Of a stretch of DNA of 15,256 bases, positions 1-8,932 are shown in pieces (within the stretch, counting starts at the first letter, position 1; every line of letters begins with the position of its first letter). This DNA is from Asterionellopsis glacialis. Its lineage: Eukaryota > Bacillariophyta > Plagiogrammaphyceae > Rhaphoneidales > Asterionellopsidaceae. The position numbers and the translations under genes were made by a program. Where the stretch lies: the NCBI GenBank assembly GCA_014885115.2, contig WKLE02001641.1, positions 1,316-16,571 of the forward strand, written 5' to 3'. The notes under the pieces are model-generated. The model did not search any database, had not been told where the DNA came from, and saw only the letters and a program-made list of their open reading frames with translations.

Positions 1-454
1 TTAAAATGAATAATTAAAGTAGGGTGAACGTGTTTGTCTATCTTTAATCATATCTCATGAGATATTAGATACCTCCATGCATGGTTTGAAAATAAAAAAG
101 AAGCTCCCTACAGTAATGCAACCCCTAGTACCATTTCGACAGTTTAACGGAGACAATTTTTACACAAAACAAGCGCCCATGACTAAATTTTACAATTTTG
201 AGGCAAGGTGCTAAGAGTATCGTTCACTTGGAATGAAACAGTATATGGCACTATAATAGGTACTTAATAATAAAGCGTGCTGCAATTGATCGCTCCTTGT
301 TTGAGAATTTTTCTATGGATTTCTTGATTTGTGCCATGTCCTATCAAAGAATATAGGGATACCACTGTCTGTGGGACTGTAATTGTTTGTCATTCATTCT
401 CATTTTTTTTCTAAATCCATCTTGTGTAGCATCGAGTAGTTTAGTTGGCTTATA
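1..454. other. AT-rich intergenic sequence, no gene seen
   Basis: I see no credible reading frame, RNA gene or repeat here. The right end probably contains the 3' untranslated part of the minus-strand frame that ends at 455. Confidence 0.5.
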
Positions 455-691
455 TCAATGATGACGATGAACCACACGAAACGTATCCTTTAGTTTGGTA
501 ACAATTGATTTTCGTACAAGTACAGGATATTGAATAGATGAGTTTACTTCCGATTGAAAATCACTCCATTCGTTATAATGATCAAATAATGCTTTTGATG
601 ATCCAGATGAATTGAAAGGTGCTACTCGATGATGTTTTTGTCTTTGGTATTTTTGATTGCCATGAAAGGGTTTTCGTTGTTGTGAATTCAT
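455..691 (-). CDS. Small polar protein of unknown function (78 aa)
   Basis: A minus-strand frame runs from an ATG at 691 to a TGA at 455. I do not recognise the product. The first third is rich in Gln, Lys, His and Arg (it opens MNSQQRKPFHGNQ). An aromatic and acidic patch, LFDHYNEWSDF, follows in the middle, and the last third is basic and ends in HRHH. No signal peptide or membrane segment is visible. The main support is the DNA just upstream on the same strand: a CA-rich stretch with CAACAACAACAG and ACACACAAGAACAAAGGACACA-type sequence leading into the ATG, which looks like a eukaryotic 5' leader. The frame diverges from the pyruvate dehydrogenase gene, with about 850 bases between the two starts. 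It could be a complete short gene, the first exon of a longer one, or a chance frame. Confidence 0.4.
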   Translation of the reverse strand: MNSQQRKPFHGNQKYQRQKHHRVAPFNSSGSSKALFDHYNEWSDFQSEVNSSIQYPVLVRKSIVTKLKDTFRVVHRHH

Positions 692-1540
692 TGTGTCCTT
701 TGTTCTTGTGTGTACGCGTGTATATTTTGGAATGCTGTTGTTGTTGTGTCGTAGAAAAATGGGGATTCGAGAAAGGAAGGATTCAATGTTGTCATGTATG
801 TTGTATTTTTAATGCGAATCGTGTTGTCTCAAAGAATCGGGAATAGCTTCGAACAAATTGATTGTTCCAACATGAAAAACTTCATGCATTTTTCAAGTGT
901 ACACTACTGGAGCGTGTCTCATGATCACTGTAGTTATTATATTTTTTTAGACATGTTGTATTGTGTCGTGTCGCAGGTCCTTGTTTCGTGTTTCGTGTTT
1001 CGCTGAAACTGCATAGGGGAGGAAGAGGATAAAGGATTCCGATGGCGGACAGATCGCGATTAGCGAGGCTTGCCTGGCCTTCTGTCATGAATACTGCTGC
1101 GCGAAGATCCCGCAAAGAGTTCTCTTCTTCACCGATCAGCCAACCAACAATCAGAACTTTCTTTCTCTAGACTACCAGTGTACGTAGAGATTACCGTCTA
1201 GTCTACTGACTACCTGGTAGTGATCCTCTGGCCGCCCATCGTGCACTTTTGGATTTTCCTCTGACTGCCCTTCGTCTTCTCGACGACGGGCTGTCCTGTG
1301 ATTCTTCTGCCGGCTGCTGCTACCCAACGATCACAGACGGATATTCCAATAAAATGTAGTGAATTTCCGTACAATTAATTACCAACCGTAACGAACACTA
1401 ACTACCGGAATCTTCTTTGCTTTATCCCGTGCACGAGAGAACTCTGCTCCAAAAACAACGGATCCGATTGGCATTGCGTCTCTTCTGTTGCGTGTTGCTT
1501 GCACTTTATACTTTGAGACTCTAACATTAGTTGATTCAAG
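692..1540. other. Divergent intergenic region (shared promoter region inferred)
   Basis: This stretch separates the minus-strand small frame from the plus-strand pyruvate dehydrogenase gene, so both promoters should lie here (inference). The middle (about 1180-1330) is clearly richer in G and C than its surroundings. It holds a 13-base hairpin-like palindrome, ACTACC-T-GGTAGT, at 1209-1221. No coding frame or RNA gene is convincing. The last 150-200 bases are probably the 5' leader of the dehydrogenase mRNA. Confidence 0.45.
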
Positions 1541-2811
1541 ATGCTCTCTGCTGTACGCTCAGCAGCTGTTCGTCAAAGCCATGTGGTATGTTATAATATT
1601 ATAGAATTGCTGATGAAAGCAAAAAGGCTTTTCGAAACAGAATGAAGAAAAGAAGGGTCAATTGAAAGCTCACTTTTGCAATTTCTTCTTGCTTTGCCTC
1701 TCTTTATTTTTCTCTATTTTCTAACTCTGTTATTAACTGACGCAACAAATCAAATCTATGAAATCATGACTGACAGGCTACGAAAACCTTCACACGTAGC
1801 ATGGCTACTGTAGATATGACTGTCCGCGAGGCTATTTGTCAAGGTTTGGATGAAGAGATGGAACGCGATGAGTCTGTCTTTGTCATGGGTGAAGAGGTTG
1901 CACAATATCAGGGTGCCTACAAGGTTACCAAGGGATTGTATCAAAAGTACGGTGACAAGCGTGTCATTGATACACCCATTACCGAAATTGGATTCGCTGG
2001 ATTAGGCGTCGGTGCTGCCCTGAAGGATTTAAAACCCGTCATTGAATTCATGACTTGGAATTTCTCCATGCAGGCCATGGATCAAATTGTCAATTCCGCA
2101 GCCAAACAATATTACATGTCCGCAGGGAACATGGCATGTCCTATCGTATTCCGTGGACCTAATGGTAACTCCGCAGGTACTGCTGCACAGCATTCCCAAT
2201 GCTTTGCCGCATGGTATTCTTCTGTCCCTGGACTTAAGGTTTTGAGTCCTTACAGTTCAGAAGACGCCAAGGGTTTAATGAAGGCAGCTATTCGTGATCC
2301 TAACCCTGTTGTTATTTTAGAACACGAGCTCATGTACGGTGTCAGCTTCCCCATGTCCGATGAAGCACAAAGCAAGGATTGGGTCATTCCTATCGGTAAG
2401 GCCAAGATTGAACGTGAAGGTTCCGATGTTACCATTATTACCTTTTCCAAAATGGTGGGCTTGGCCTTGGAAACTGCCGAAGTCATGGCCGAAAAGGGAA
2501 CATCCGTCGAAGTTATTAATCTTTTATCTATCCGTCCCTTGGATAGAGAAACTATTTTAAATTCTGCCAAAAAGACAGGACGTGTCGTTACCTTGGAAAC
2601 TGGATGGCCACAGTGCGGTATTGGATCAGAAATTGCTGCCATTTTAATGGAAACCGATGCTTTCAACTACTTGGATGCACCCATGGAACGTGTGACCGGT
2701 GCTGATATTCCCATGCCCTATGAAGAAGCCCTGGAAAATGCATCCTTACCTCAAGTACCAGATGTTGTTGCTGCCATTGAACGAACAACCTACCGTAAAA
2801 TTGCTGCTTAA
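1541..2811 (+). CDS. PDHB: Pyruvate dehydrogenase E1 component subunit beta, mitochondrial (two exons)
   Basis: This is the beta chain of the thiamine-diphosphate-dependent E1 enzyme. With E1 alpha it decarboxylates pyruvate and passes the acetyl group to the E2 lipoyl arm in the mitochondrial matrix. Exon 1 is 1541-1585 (15 codons) and exon 2 is 1777-2811, giving 359 residues, the usual length. Residues 1 to about 25 ([12 protein letters not shown]...TFTRS) have Arg and Lys but no acidic residue, as expected of a matrix-targeting presequence. The next ATG (1801) would remove it, so 1541 is preferred. Family hallmarks are continuous: [14 protein letters not shown] (residues 53-66, cofactor pocket), [36 protein letters not shown] (active-site His about residue 154), [24 protein letters not shown] near the end. 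It resembles the animal and fungal mitochondrial type rather than the plastid or cyanobacterial type. Intact. Confidence 0.97.
1586..1776 (+). other. Intron within the PDHB presequence
   Basis: A 191-base intron with donor GTATGT, acceptor TGACAG and a CTAAC branch-point candidate at 1721-1725. It falls in phase 0 between Val15 and Ala16, so it splits the targeting peptide. Its length is not a multiple of three, so retaining it would disrupt translation from the first ATG and leave only the in-frame ATG at 1801, which lacks the presequence. Confidence 0.9.
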
Positions 2812-3549
2812 ACAATTTTGAAAAACATTCCAAAACCGGGAGACAAAAACGCATAAGATAGTATAATATAAAGTACTACATATTATGTAAAGGAAACAAG
2901 AATGCATTCTCCAACGAAGATTGGAATGCATGTAAGTAAGAAAGAAGGAAGGGAGGAGAAAAAAGAGAAAAGGTATGTTGATTGAATTGAATGAAAGAGA
3001 AATAAAACTTGATGGAAGTAGAACGTTGTCTACTACTTTAAAATTAAATTAGTTCAATTAGAAAAAAACTATATTTGTTTGGAATCTATAGTTACATAAT
3101 TCGCTTGCTGCTTGTAGACCACCTTTCGTACGGCAAATCACTTTCTAGAGCGTGTACTTTCAGGTTCTGATGTAGCAATTCGTTGTTAGGGAAAGTGGTG
3201 TCTGATTGTCCATAGTTTACTATATAAAAACATAGAATGCATGGTTGCTCGATTGCTGGAAAAGCAGTCGTTTCAACATTATTGTGACCTTTATTGTTAT
3301 CCGGCACCATGCAATATGTTCTATCACGAGGCACTCATTCAGCCGCCAGGACTGAAACACAGAGCCTACTAAAAAAAATAGGCTCACAACAAGGAATTGA
3401 ATGAAAAACATTAAAAAGGATCCATTGAAGAGGTGTAGTGATTTATAAGTTCATGCATAATATTTTATCTTTGTTTTGGCTGTTTAAAAGTAAACATAAG
3501 AACGTTCTGTCCCCGATCCCAAGATCTCGTCGGACAACAAATAATGTAC
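2812..3549. other. Convergent 3' intergenic region
   Basis: Both flanking genes end here, so the region should contain two facing 3' untranslated tails. A purine-rich run (about 2940-2975) and an AATAAA at 3001 lie downstream of the dehydrogenase. A small stem-loop (GAGCCTA 3362-3368 pairing with TAGGCTC 3379-3385, A-rich loop) lies downstream of the minus-strand gene. The longest minus-strand frame here (about 3092-3334) opens with GTG, not ATG, and was not accepted. Confidence 0.5.
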
Positions 3550-5715
3550 TTATGCTTTTGCCGTGTATCCCATAGCCCGCTTATATGTCAGTTTCTCAGC
3601 AACAGTAACTTTGTCTTTCGTCCAGTTTCCAGAACTTGTACGTTTCTTGTACCGTAGCTTCTTCTGATCACCAAAGATTGCCTCTAAATCACAGCTCTGT
3701 ACCTCTGGGAAAATTGTATCAGGGTCAAATCTCTTCTCGGTCATAGCAAATTGTTTCTCAAGAGCAGGGATGAGATAGTTCTTTTGAGCCCACTTAGGAA
3801 CCTTTTTCTTTGGTTGGGAATCCTCGTAGTCACTTTCGTCTTCACTATCACTTTCATCCCGATCTGAAATTTCGTATGTATCCATGGGAGAACGAATTTC
3901 TGCAGGGTTTGCCATACCAGGTTTCTTTGAGGAAGCAATTGCTTGGGTCGAATAAGTTAAAGCTGCCGGAGTCTGGGGCGTAGGCTGAGGAGCTGAAGGA
4001 TTCAACCCCCCTGCTTTTGGTCCATCAAATTGGCTAGTCTTGTCAATCTTCTGAATTCCTGACGTATTTGCCACGGCTGGCATTACGACTGCAGGCTTCT
4101 TCAATGCTGCAGCTGCCTTTTCCCTCATCTGAGCAGCTAAGAGTTTGCGTTTGTCTTCTTGATCAGCTGAATTACTGGAGCTCGCAACAAGCTTTGATGC
4201 AGCGGATAGATTTTTTGAAGGTAGATTGATTTTCCCTAGTGCAACAGGCTTGCTCTGTCGATGAAATGATTCGGAAACAATGTTAGTATTTGAGGATACA
4301 TAAAAAGATATTTTGGGGTGGGATATTGATAGGATACTGCTTACCTTTCCTCTGATCTCTGCAATCCGTGCTTTACGGGCCTCCTGCAGGGCCAGTTGCC
4401 TAGCCTTTGTGCTAGACTCTTTCGTGGATGACCCTTGTAAACTCTTGTTTGCCACAATCGCAGGAGTGGATAGGGCTGGCACATGCCCAGCAATAACCTT
4501 TGATGCCATACCAGCATTTTTTGGCAAAGCATTCCACGTGACTTTGTTACCCGAAGCGAGCTCGTCGCTACTTTCTTCGCTCGTCTTTGGAGAATCTGAA
4601 TATTCGTCTGACTCTGATACAGTATGAACTGTTTTGGTCGGTATACTTGAGACAGAAGGAGCAGCCGACATGCTAGGTGGCAACATCTTCTTTGCCGATG
4701 TTGGCATAACTATTGGCTTAGGCTTTACGTAGGATTTCTTTGGTGAGAACAACGACTCCGCAGTTTTCAGAATGGACTTTGAAACTGTTTTATTTGACAC
4801 AATTGGAACGACAGCGTCAATATCAGCTTCTGAATGATCAGCGCTATCACTGGCTGTTGAGGGTGCTGATTTTGGTTTAGGGGAGTTGGATCCTCTGTTG
4901 TTTGGCGCTGCCATTATTTCAGGCGCAGACTTTTCTTCGACAACTTCTTCTACATCCATGTTTTCCCCCGTCGATTCTCTACTTTTAGGTTCGTCTATGT
5001 CGTCCATTTCCACGTCATCGTCTTCAACCATTTGGTTGCTATTCTTCGAGTCGTTGGATGGGGCGATAACTTTTTCAATGGAACAAACAGACGCTGGTTC
5101 TTCTTTAGGTTTTGATATTTCCTTTGCCCTGATGCTGGCAATTTCTTCTTGTTCTTTTTCTTTCCTTTCATTTATGTCTCTTAACAAACGTTTCTGAAGG
5201 ACTTTTTTTAAACCTGTCACTTCCAAACCACGGCCTCGAAGTTCCTTTTGTAGATCCACAACTTTCATAGACATTACATCAAGTTCGGATAATTCTTTCT
5301 GAGCTTGGGACTTTTCATTCTTCTTCACAACTTCGGATGTTGCTTGCACAACATTGATATTATTGTTGTTCTCCTTTTCAAAATCACCAACAGCCTTAGA
5401 TTTCTTCGATTTCTTTTCGCTGTTGTCACTGCCCATTCCAGAGAGAATCTTTCGTTTGCATGACTGCGACAATTGACAAAAAAGGATAGGATTTTGTTAG
5501 AAGAATGGTTCTAAAGATCTATTTCAAACAGTTATTTATAAAAACTGACTCCTGAGTGACACCTTCTTTCTGCTTACCTCAATTTCTTGATTCAGCCAAA
5601 AGCAACTTGCTTCATAATGAGTAGACATCACTGCAGATGTCTCTTCACGCTTTTCATCCACAGAAGTCAATACATCCGCGATGCATGCGTTCGGCGCCAA
5701 TTTCCGATGCGCCAT
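3550..5715 (-). CDS. INCENP/Sli15-like chromosomal passenger complex scaffold with a SAP domain (three exons)
   Basis: INCENP proteins hold Aurora B kinase and the Survivin/Borealin module in one complex and place it on centromeres and the spindle midzone during mitosis. I join exons 5715-5578, 5463-4345 and 4254-3550, all in phase 0, for 653 residues. The ATG at 5715 sits in a near-ideal ACCATGG context after an in-frame TGA. Residues 36-46 (ASCFWLNQEIE) resemble the N-terminal INCENP helix that binds Survivin and Borealin. Residues about 110-143 (MKVVDLQKELRGRGLEVTGL and on) are a SAP DNA-binding helix pair. The middle is Ser/Pro/Lys-rich, with short charged helices near 397-419. After an acidic stretch, residues about 570-640 form the IN-box: VPKWAQK, FDPDTIF, CDLEAIF and KKRTSSGNW, where TSS (625-627) is the site Aurora phosphorylates in known INCENPs. 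The IN-box assignment is strong; the N-terminal one is inferred. A SAP domain is not a usual INCENP part. Confidence 0.85.
4255..4344 (-). other. Intron 2 of the INCENP-like gene
   Basis: A 90-base intron on the minus strand with donor AAAG|GTAAGC, branch sequence TACTAAC and acceptor CGACAG. It is a multiple of three and has no in-frame stop, so retention would add 30 residues without shifting the frame. The canonical signals and the branch sequence argue for removal. Confidence 0.85.
5464..5577 (-). other. Intron 1 of the INCENP-like gene
   Basis: A 114-base intron on the minus strand with donor GAG|GTAAGC, a TTCTAAC branch candidate and acceptor GTCGCAG. It joins a 46-codon first exon to the main exon in phase 0. 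An in-frame stop inside it makes removal necessary. Without this exon the main reading frame has no nearby ATG in a plausible start position. Confidence 0.85.
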
Positions 5716-5989
5716 GGTGAGAACGTTTGAATATGTCAATCACCTGCACCTTCTTTGCAACTCTATCTCCTATGTCAAGAGGCTAATTGATTTCTTGTTT
5801 CCTGCTTGATACGTTACGTTGCCTATTTTTTCTCTAGATCCAAGAAGTCTCTTGAGCCAGGTTTTCTTTCTCACCAAAAATGTGATGAAAAGCAACGGTT
5901 ACTTCTGGACGTAGAATCCTGCGTTGAGTTTATACTAATGAAAAATTTAACGACCATGCACTTCTATGCTACCTTTCGTAGAAAGCCAT

Positions 5990-6399
5990 ATGGCTTATCT
6001 TGAGGAGTGTCCAGTTGAAGTAAGTTGGGCTTGCGCACGCTCGCGCAGACATGAACGGTTCTAATTTTTTTGTATCACCTAATAAGTAGGGAGACATACT
6101 GGTATGTCCCAGACAACGTACGGTCGGTACAAGACCATGCTGGACGAAACAGAGCTGATGGTCAAAAAAATTGGAGTAATCAATCTATTTGAAAAGTCCC
6201 GCTACAATGTGATTACTTGTTTTTTTGTAAGAACCATTGATTTTTTGACATGTAAACAATGGAGACATGAAAATGGTAATGGTGACTTTTGATTATCAAG
6301 AACAAAATATTTGCATTGTACAAAAGATGCAAATAATAAGAAAGCTCTCTTCTGCAGGATAATTGTGAAAATTCTTGTCAAGTAAAACTATCAGGTTAG
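5990..6399 (+). CDS. Speculative small spliced gene, product unknown
   Basis: I do not recognise the product, and the model rests on splice-like signals only. Exon 1 would be 5990-6019 (ATG then MAYLEECPVE) ending at a perfect GTAAGT donor. Exon 2, 6113-6226, follows a GTCCCAG acceptor 93 bases on and reads TTYGRYKTMLDETELMVKKI and beyond, ending at a GTAAGA donor. Exon 3, 6358-6399, follows a strong CTCTCTTCTGCAG acceptor and ends at TAG. All junctions are in phase 0 and the total is about 61 residues. The first intron has a CTAAT branch candidate; the second lacks a clear one. The start lies 274 bases from the divergent INCENP-like start, so the two could share a promoter. Alternatively exon 2 simply continues to a stop at 6292, or none of this is coding. 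Confidence 0.25.
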
Positions 6400-6885
6400 A
6401 CTAACTGGGTGCTGTTTTGCCAAGCTTGGGGTTGCCTGTACAAGACACATGTTTAAAAATTGGTTTATGCAACATTTTGCCTATTTGACTCAATCATAGA
6501 CAGTTCATATTTGAGAAAATGAAACTAAAAAAAATATGCAATTTTTCTACATCAATTTTACATCATTGCAAAATTGCAGCCTCTTGAAAGCCAGACAAAA
6601 CCTCTTGCTCTAGAAGATTTTTGTGCTCTGCTCCAGATTTGTTTTCCTACACCAAAAGACAAGACTCAAAAATGATGTGAATAGTTTCCTAAACATGATT
6701 TCCATTTTTGGTAAGCACTTACCAAAAATGGTTTGAGAAAGAATAAACTTGGAGTGCTGTAATATGATTCTATCATTCACCTAAACAATTAATTTTTTGA
6801 AGATAATCTAAAAATAATTGTATGTTGACTAAACTAAATAAGACATGATTAAGGATTTTAAAAAAATGCTTATTATTAACAATTG
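6400..6885. other. AT-rich region without a recognised gene
   Basis: Nothing here is convincingly coding. A plus-strand frame of about 48 codons (around 6533-6680, containing KPLALEDFCALLQICFPTPK) has no ATG and no recognised relatives; it may be a relic or chance. A perfect hairpin at 6702-6731 is listed separately. Confidence 0.4.
6702..6731. repeat. Perfect 14-bp inverted repeat with a 2-base loop
   Basis: CCATTTTTGGTAAG (6702-6715) pairs without mismatch with CTTACCAAAAATGG (6718-6731) around a CA spacer. It is not part of the longer inverted repeat of the nearby mobile element. There is no following T-run to suggest a terminator, and no function is assigned. Confidence 0.85.
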
Positions 6886-6889
6886 TTAA

Positions 6890-7026
6890 GGGGGTAGAAC
6901 GTTTATTCATCGTGTTTTTTCACTCCTCGGCGAACCCCCCCCCCTTTGGAACAGATTTTCTGTGCTTTCATCTAGAATTTTTTATTTTTTCAATTTTTCT
7001 CATTTTTGACCCAAACACCCTGAGAA
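6890..7026 (+). repeat. Left terminal inverted repeat of the TTAA element
   Basis: It runs from GGGGGTAGAACG to CTGAGAA. It matches the complement of the right arm closely, including the central block ACAGATTTTCTGTGCTTTCA and TCTAGAA. Differences are concentrated in homopolymer runs: a 10-C run (about 6935-6944) and T-rich tracts. Confidence 0.9.
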
Positions 7027-7310
7027 TTATCCTTTTTATCCTAATCTTTGGTCAGAAGTGAGCATCAATACTTTTAGTAATAACATTCATTAGTTATATT
7101 TTGTCCTGAAATTGACCGCGAGATTCTTAGTTCAATAACTTTTCCAAAAAGCCGCTAAAATTGCTAAAATCACAAATTTAATGGTGTTTTTGCAATTCCT
7201 ATTTTCTGAATAGCTTCTAGGTCAATTTCTTAACATAAAATATTAGTTTATTTATATATCAAAGGGAATGCATACTTGATTCTTACTCTATTTCAGCGTC
7301 AGATGTGTCC

Positions 7311-7445
7311 TTCTCAGTGGGTTGGGGTCAAAAACGAAAAAAATAATTTAAAAAAATTCTAGATGAAAGCACAGAAAATCTGTCCTGAAGGGGAAAGGGT
7401 TTGCTGAGGAGTGAAAAAACCACGATGAATAAACGTTCTACCCCC
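7311..7445 (-). repeat. Right terminal inverted repeat of the TTAA element
   Basis: It is the reverse-complement partner of 6890-7026, starting at TTCTCAG and ending CGTTCTACCCCC next to the right TTAA. The C run of the left arm corresponds to an interrupted GGGGAAAGGG tract here. Confidence 0.9.
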
Positions 7446-7471
7446 TTAATTATATGGATGTATTATCATGA

Positions 7472-7732
7472 ATATATCTGTATTTTGTACTGCTACTAGG
7501 GATCAAGCACACTCCCCAGGGAGAAATAAAATTAAAAACCTATGATATCAATGCCAGACGAGATGGACCATGATGGATTGCACAAAAAATAATGCTATCA
7601 GAATGGCATCTGCTGCTGAAAGATTCCTCTGATCATGGTGTAAGCAGAGGTAGTATTCACCAATTGGTATCAATTAAGTTAAATCAATTTCTTTGTACTG
7701 GTTTTTGTACCATCTGGTGCATAAAGATATAA
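7472..7732 (+). pseudogene. Coding-like relic of unknown origin
   Basis: A plus-strand frame stays open for about 87 codons except for one TGA at 7571-7573, which is long for such AT-rich DNA. It reads through GIKHTPQGEIKLKTYDINAR before the stop and MLSEWHLLLKDSSDHGVSRG after it. There is no start codon and I recognise no family. It begins just outside the right end of the TTAA element, so it could be a fragment of an older element or gene. A chance frame cannot be excluded. Confidence 0.2.
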
Positions 7733-7910
7733 GTGACAGTGCAAATAACAATCTACCTGTAATTTATGTTGTGATATTGTTAACACAATAGTATGCAAGA
7801 AGACTCTTAGTCTTTATTATCAATCAGATGAAGACAACAAAATTATAGAATAAAAATAAAAATCAAGTAAAATTATAAGCACAAACCTCCTTCTACATTC
7901 AGACTGAAAT

Positions 7911-8330
7911 TCAAAATCTATTTAAGTAGTAAACTAAATTAATGATTCCAAACTGTTGTAGTCCATCTTGAGCAAAGAATGTGCATGGTACTATGTAGCT
8001 CTCATCACTTTCTGTAGTAAGCAAAAACTTTTTGTGAACCAAAACCAGCACCAAGAGTGATGGTGACATTATAAACAAATCATTTAGACCTATTCAATAG
8101 CCTACCAATTCCCTGTATACAGAATTTCTGCAAAAGCTGTCTAACAAGTGTTGTACATCTCACAACATTAGGTAGTAGAGACCTTTTGATCAATACACTA
8201 GGACCTCTACCATCTGTTTGTAAATAGTTGATGCATCAATTTCAGGAGTCTATTTTTACCCCATTTGAAAGCTCTCCAGCTCTAGAATATGAATATTGCC
8301 ATCAACAAGACCAGTTTCATGTTTGTATGT
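7911..8330 (-). pseudogene. Coding-like relic fragments on the minus strand
   Basis: Several minus-strand segments read like protein but in different frames. They include HETGLVDGNIHILELESF (from about 8330), a segment ending GRGPSVLIKRSLLPNV, then ITLGAGFGSQKVFAYYRK, and finally SDESYIVPCTFFAQDGLQQF (ending at TGA 7911-7913). They succeed one another in order, as in a decayed gene or transposon. No diagnostic motif is present and no family is proposed. Confidence is low because the evidence is the look of the translation only. Confidence 0.2.
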
Positions 8331-8932
8331 GAATGCATATCATTTATATTTTATGGTTTTGCAAAGTAAGATTTGACAAATACTAGATTGGCTTCATACT
8401 TAACTTCTTCAAATCAATTGTTATGTTAAAATATTTTTAGTGCTACTCTGCCAGTTTCCATTTTTAAGTAATCAGTAGTTCACTATGTGGACTATCAATT
8501 TTGAGAACAAAAGCTGTCAACAACAAAAGGTAATCAACAATAACATTTTCCTTGATTTATTATGCCTGTATCCAAACAGATTTTTGAATTGCATGCCAAT
8601 GCATTCAAGTTCAGCCTTGGAAAATAGGCACATCAGGTGTTTACAGACAGACAGTAGAACCTAGTCCTTTTTGCTACAAAAAAAAAATTCTTCTGTGCGA
8701 TTTCAAAAAATGGTATGAAGAAGAGATTGATCTTAAATAAAGGAAAGCTATTTTGCTTATTCATCAATCGTGATTCATTGCTTACCGGTAAGTGGGACAG
8801 ATATTTGGGATTTCATTAATCGCATTTCTGAAGTCTCAATAATTAACCATGCCTGTTTTCAACATCATGTACTGTACAATAATATCAATATTCATTAACG
8901 AAGACCTGGGAAAATAAGAATGAGAAATATCC
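8331..8932. other. AT-rich intergenic sequence
   Basis: No gene or RNA is recognised. A minus-strand segment near 8540-8640 (FSKAELECIGMQFKNLFGYR) may extend the relic at 7911-8330, but this is weak. A short ACCGGT-centred palindrome lies near 8783-8792. Confidence 0.35.

Larger units (their letters stand above)
6886..7449. mobile_element. TTAA-flanked foldback/MITE element, piggyBac-type
   Basis: A 556-base unit (6890-7445) is bounded by two long imperfect inverted arms, each ending in GGGGGTAGAACGTTTATTCA read inwards. TTAA lies immediately outside both ends (6886-6889 and 7446-7449). Precise TTAA target duplication is the signature of piggyBac-superfamily transposases, and ends beginning with a G or C run fit that family. 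The interior (about 7027-7310) is AT-rich and has no reading frame that could be a transposase. I infer a non-autonomous element moved by a transposase encoded elsewhere. Arm mismatches and a 10-C run only in the left arm show the arms have drifted since insertion. Confidence 0.85.

Noticed and set aside
882..1115. Minus-strand frame of 77 codons upstream of PDHB
   Set aside because: It opens with TTG, has no leader-like sequence and resembles no protein.
1209..1245. Slight resemblance to the 5' end of 18S rRNA (ACCTGGTAGTGATCCT)
   Set aside because: The match is broken within a few bases and the following conserved rRNA sequence is absent.
2250..2666. 138-codon frame opposite the PDHB exon
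   Set aside because: It is the antisense shadow of a conserved gene.
3092..3411. Two overlapping minus-strand frames in the convergent region
   Set aside because: One starts with GTG and the other is a hydrophobic AT-driven frame. They overlap each other and look like 3' untranslated sequence.
5806..6003. Plus-strand frame of 65 codons before the candidate small gene
   Set aside because: It starts with TTG, is not protein-like, and is interrupted by the better-supported ATG/donor pair in another frame.
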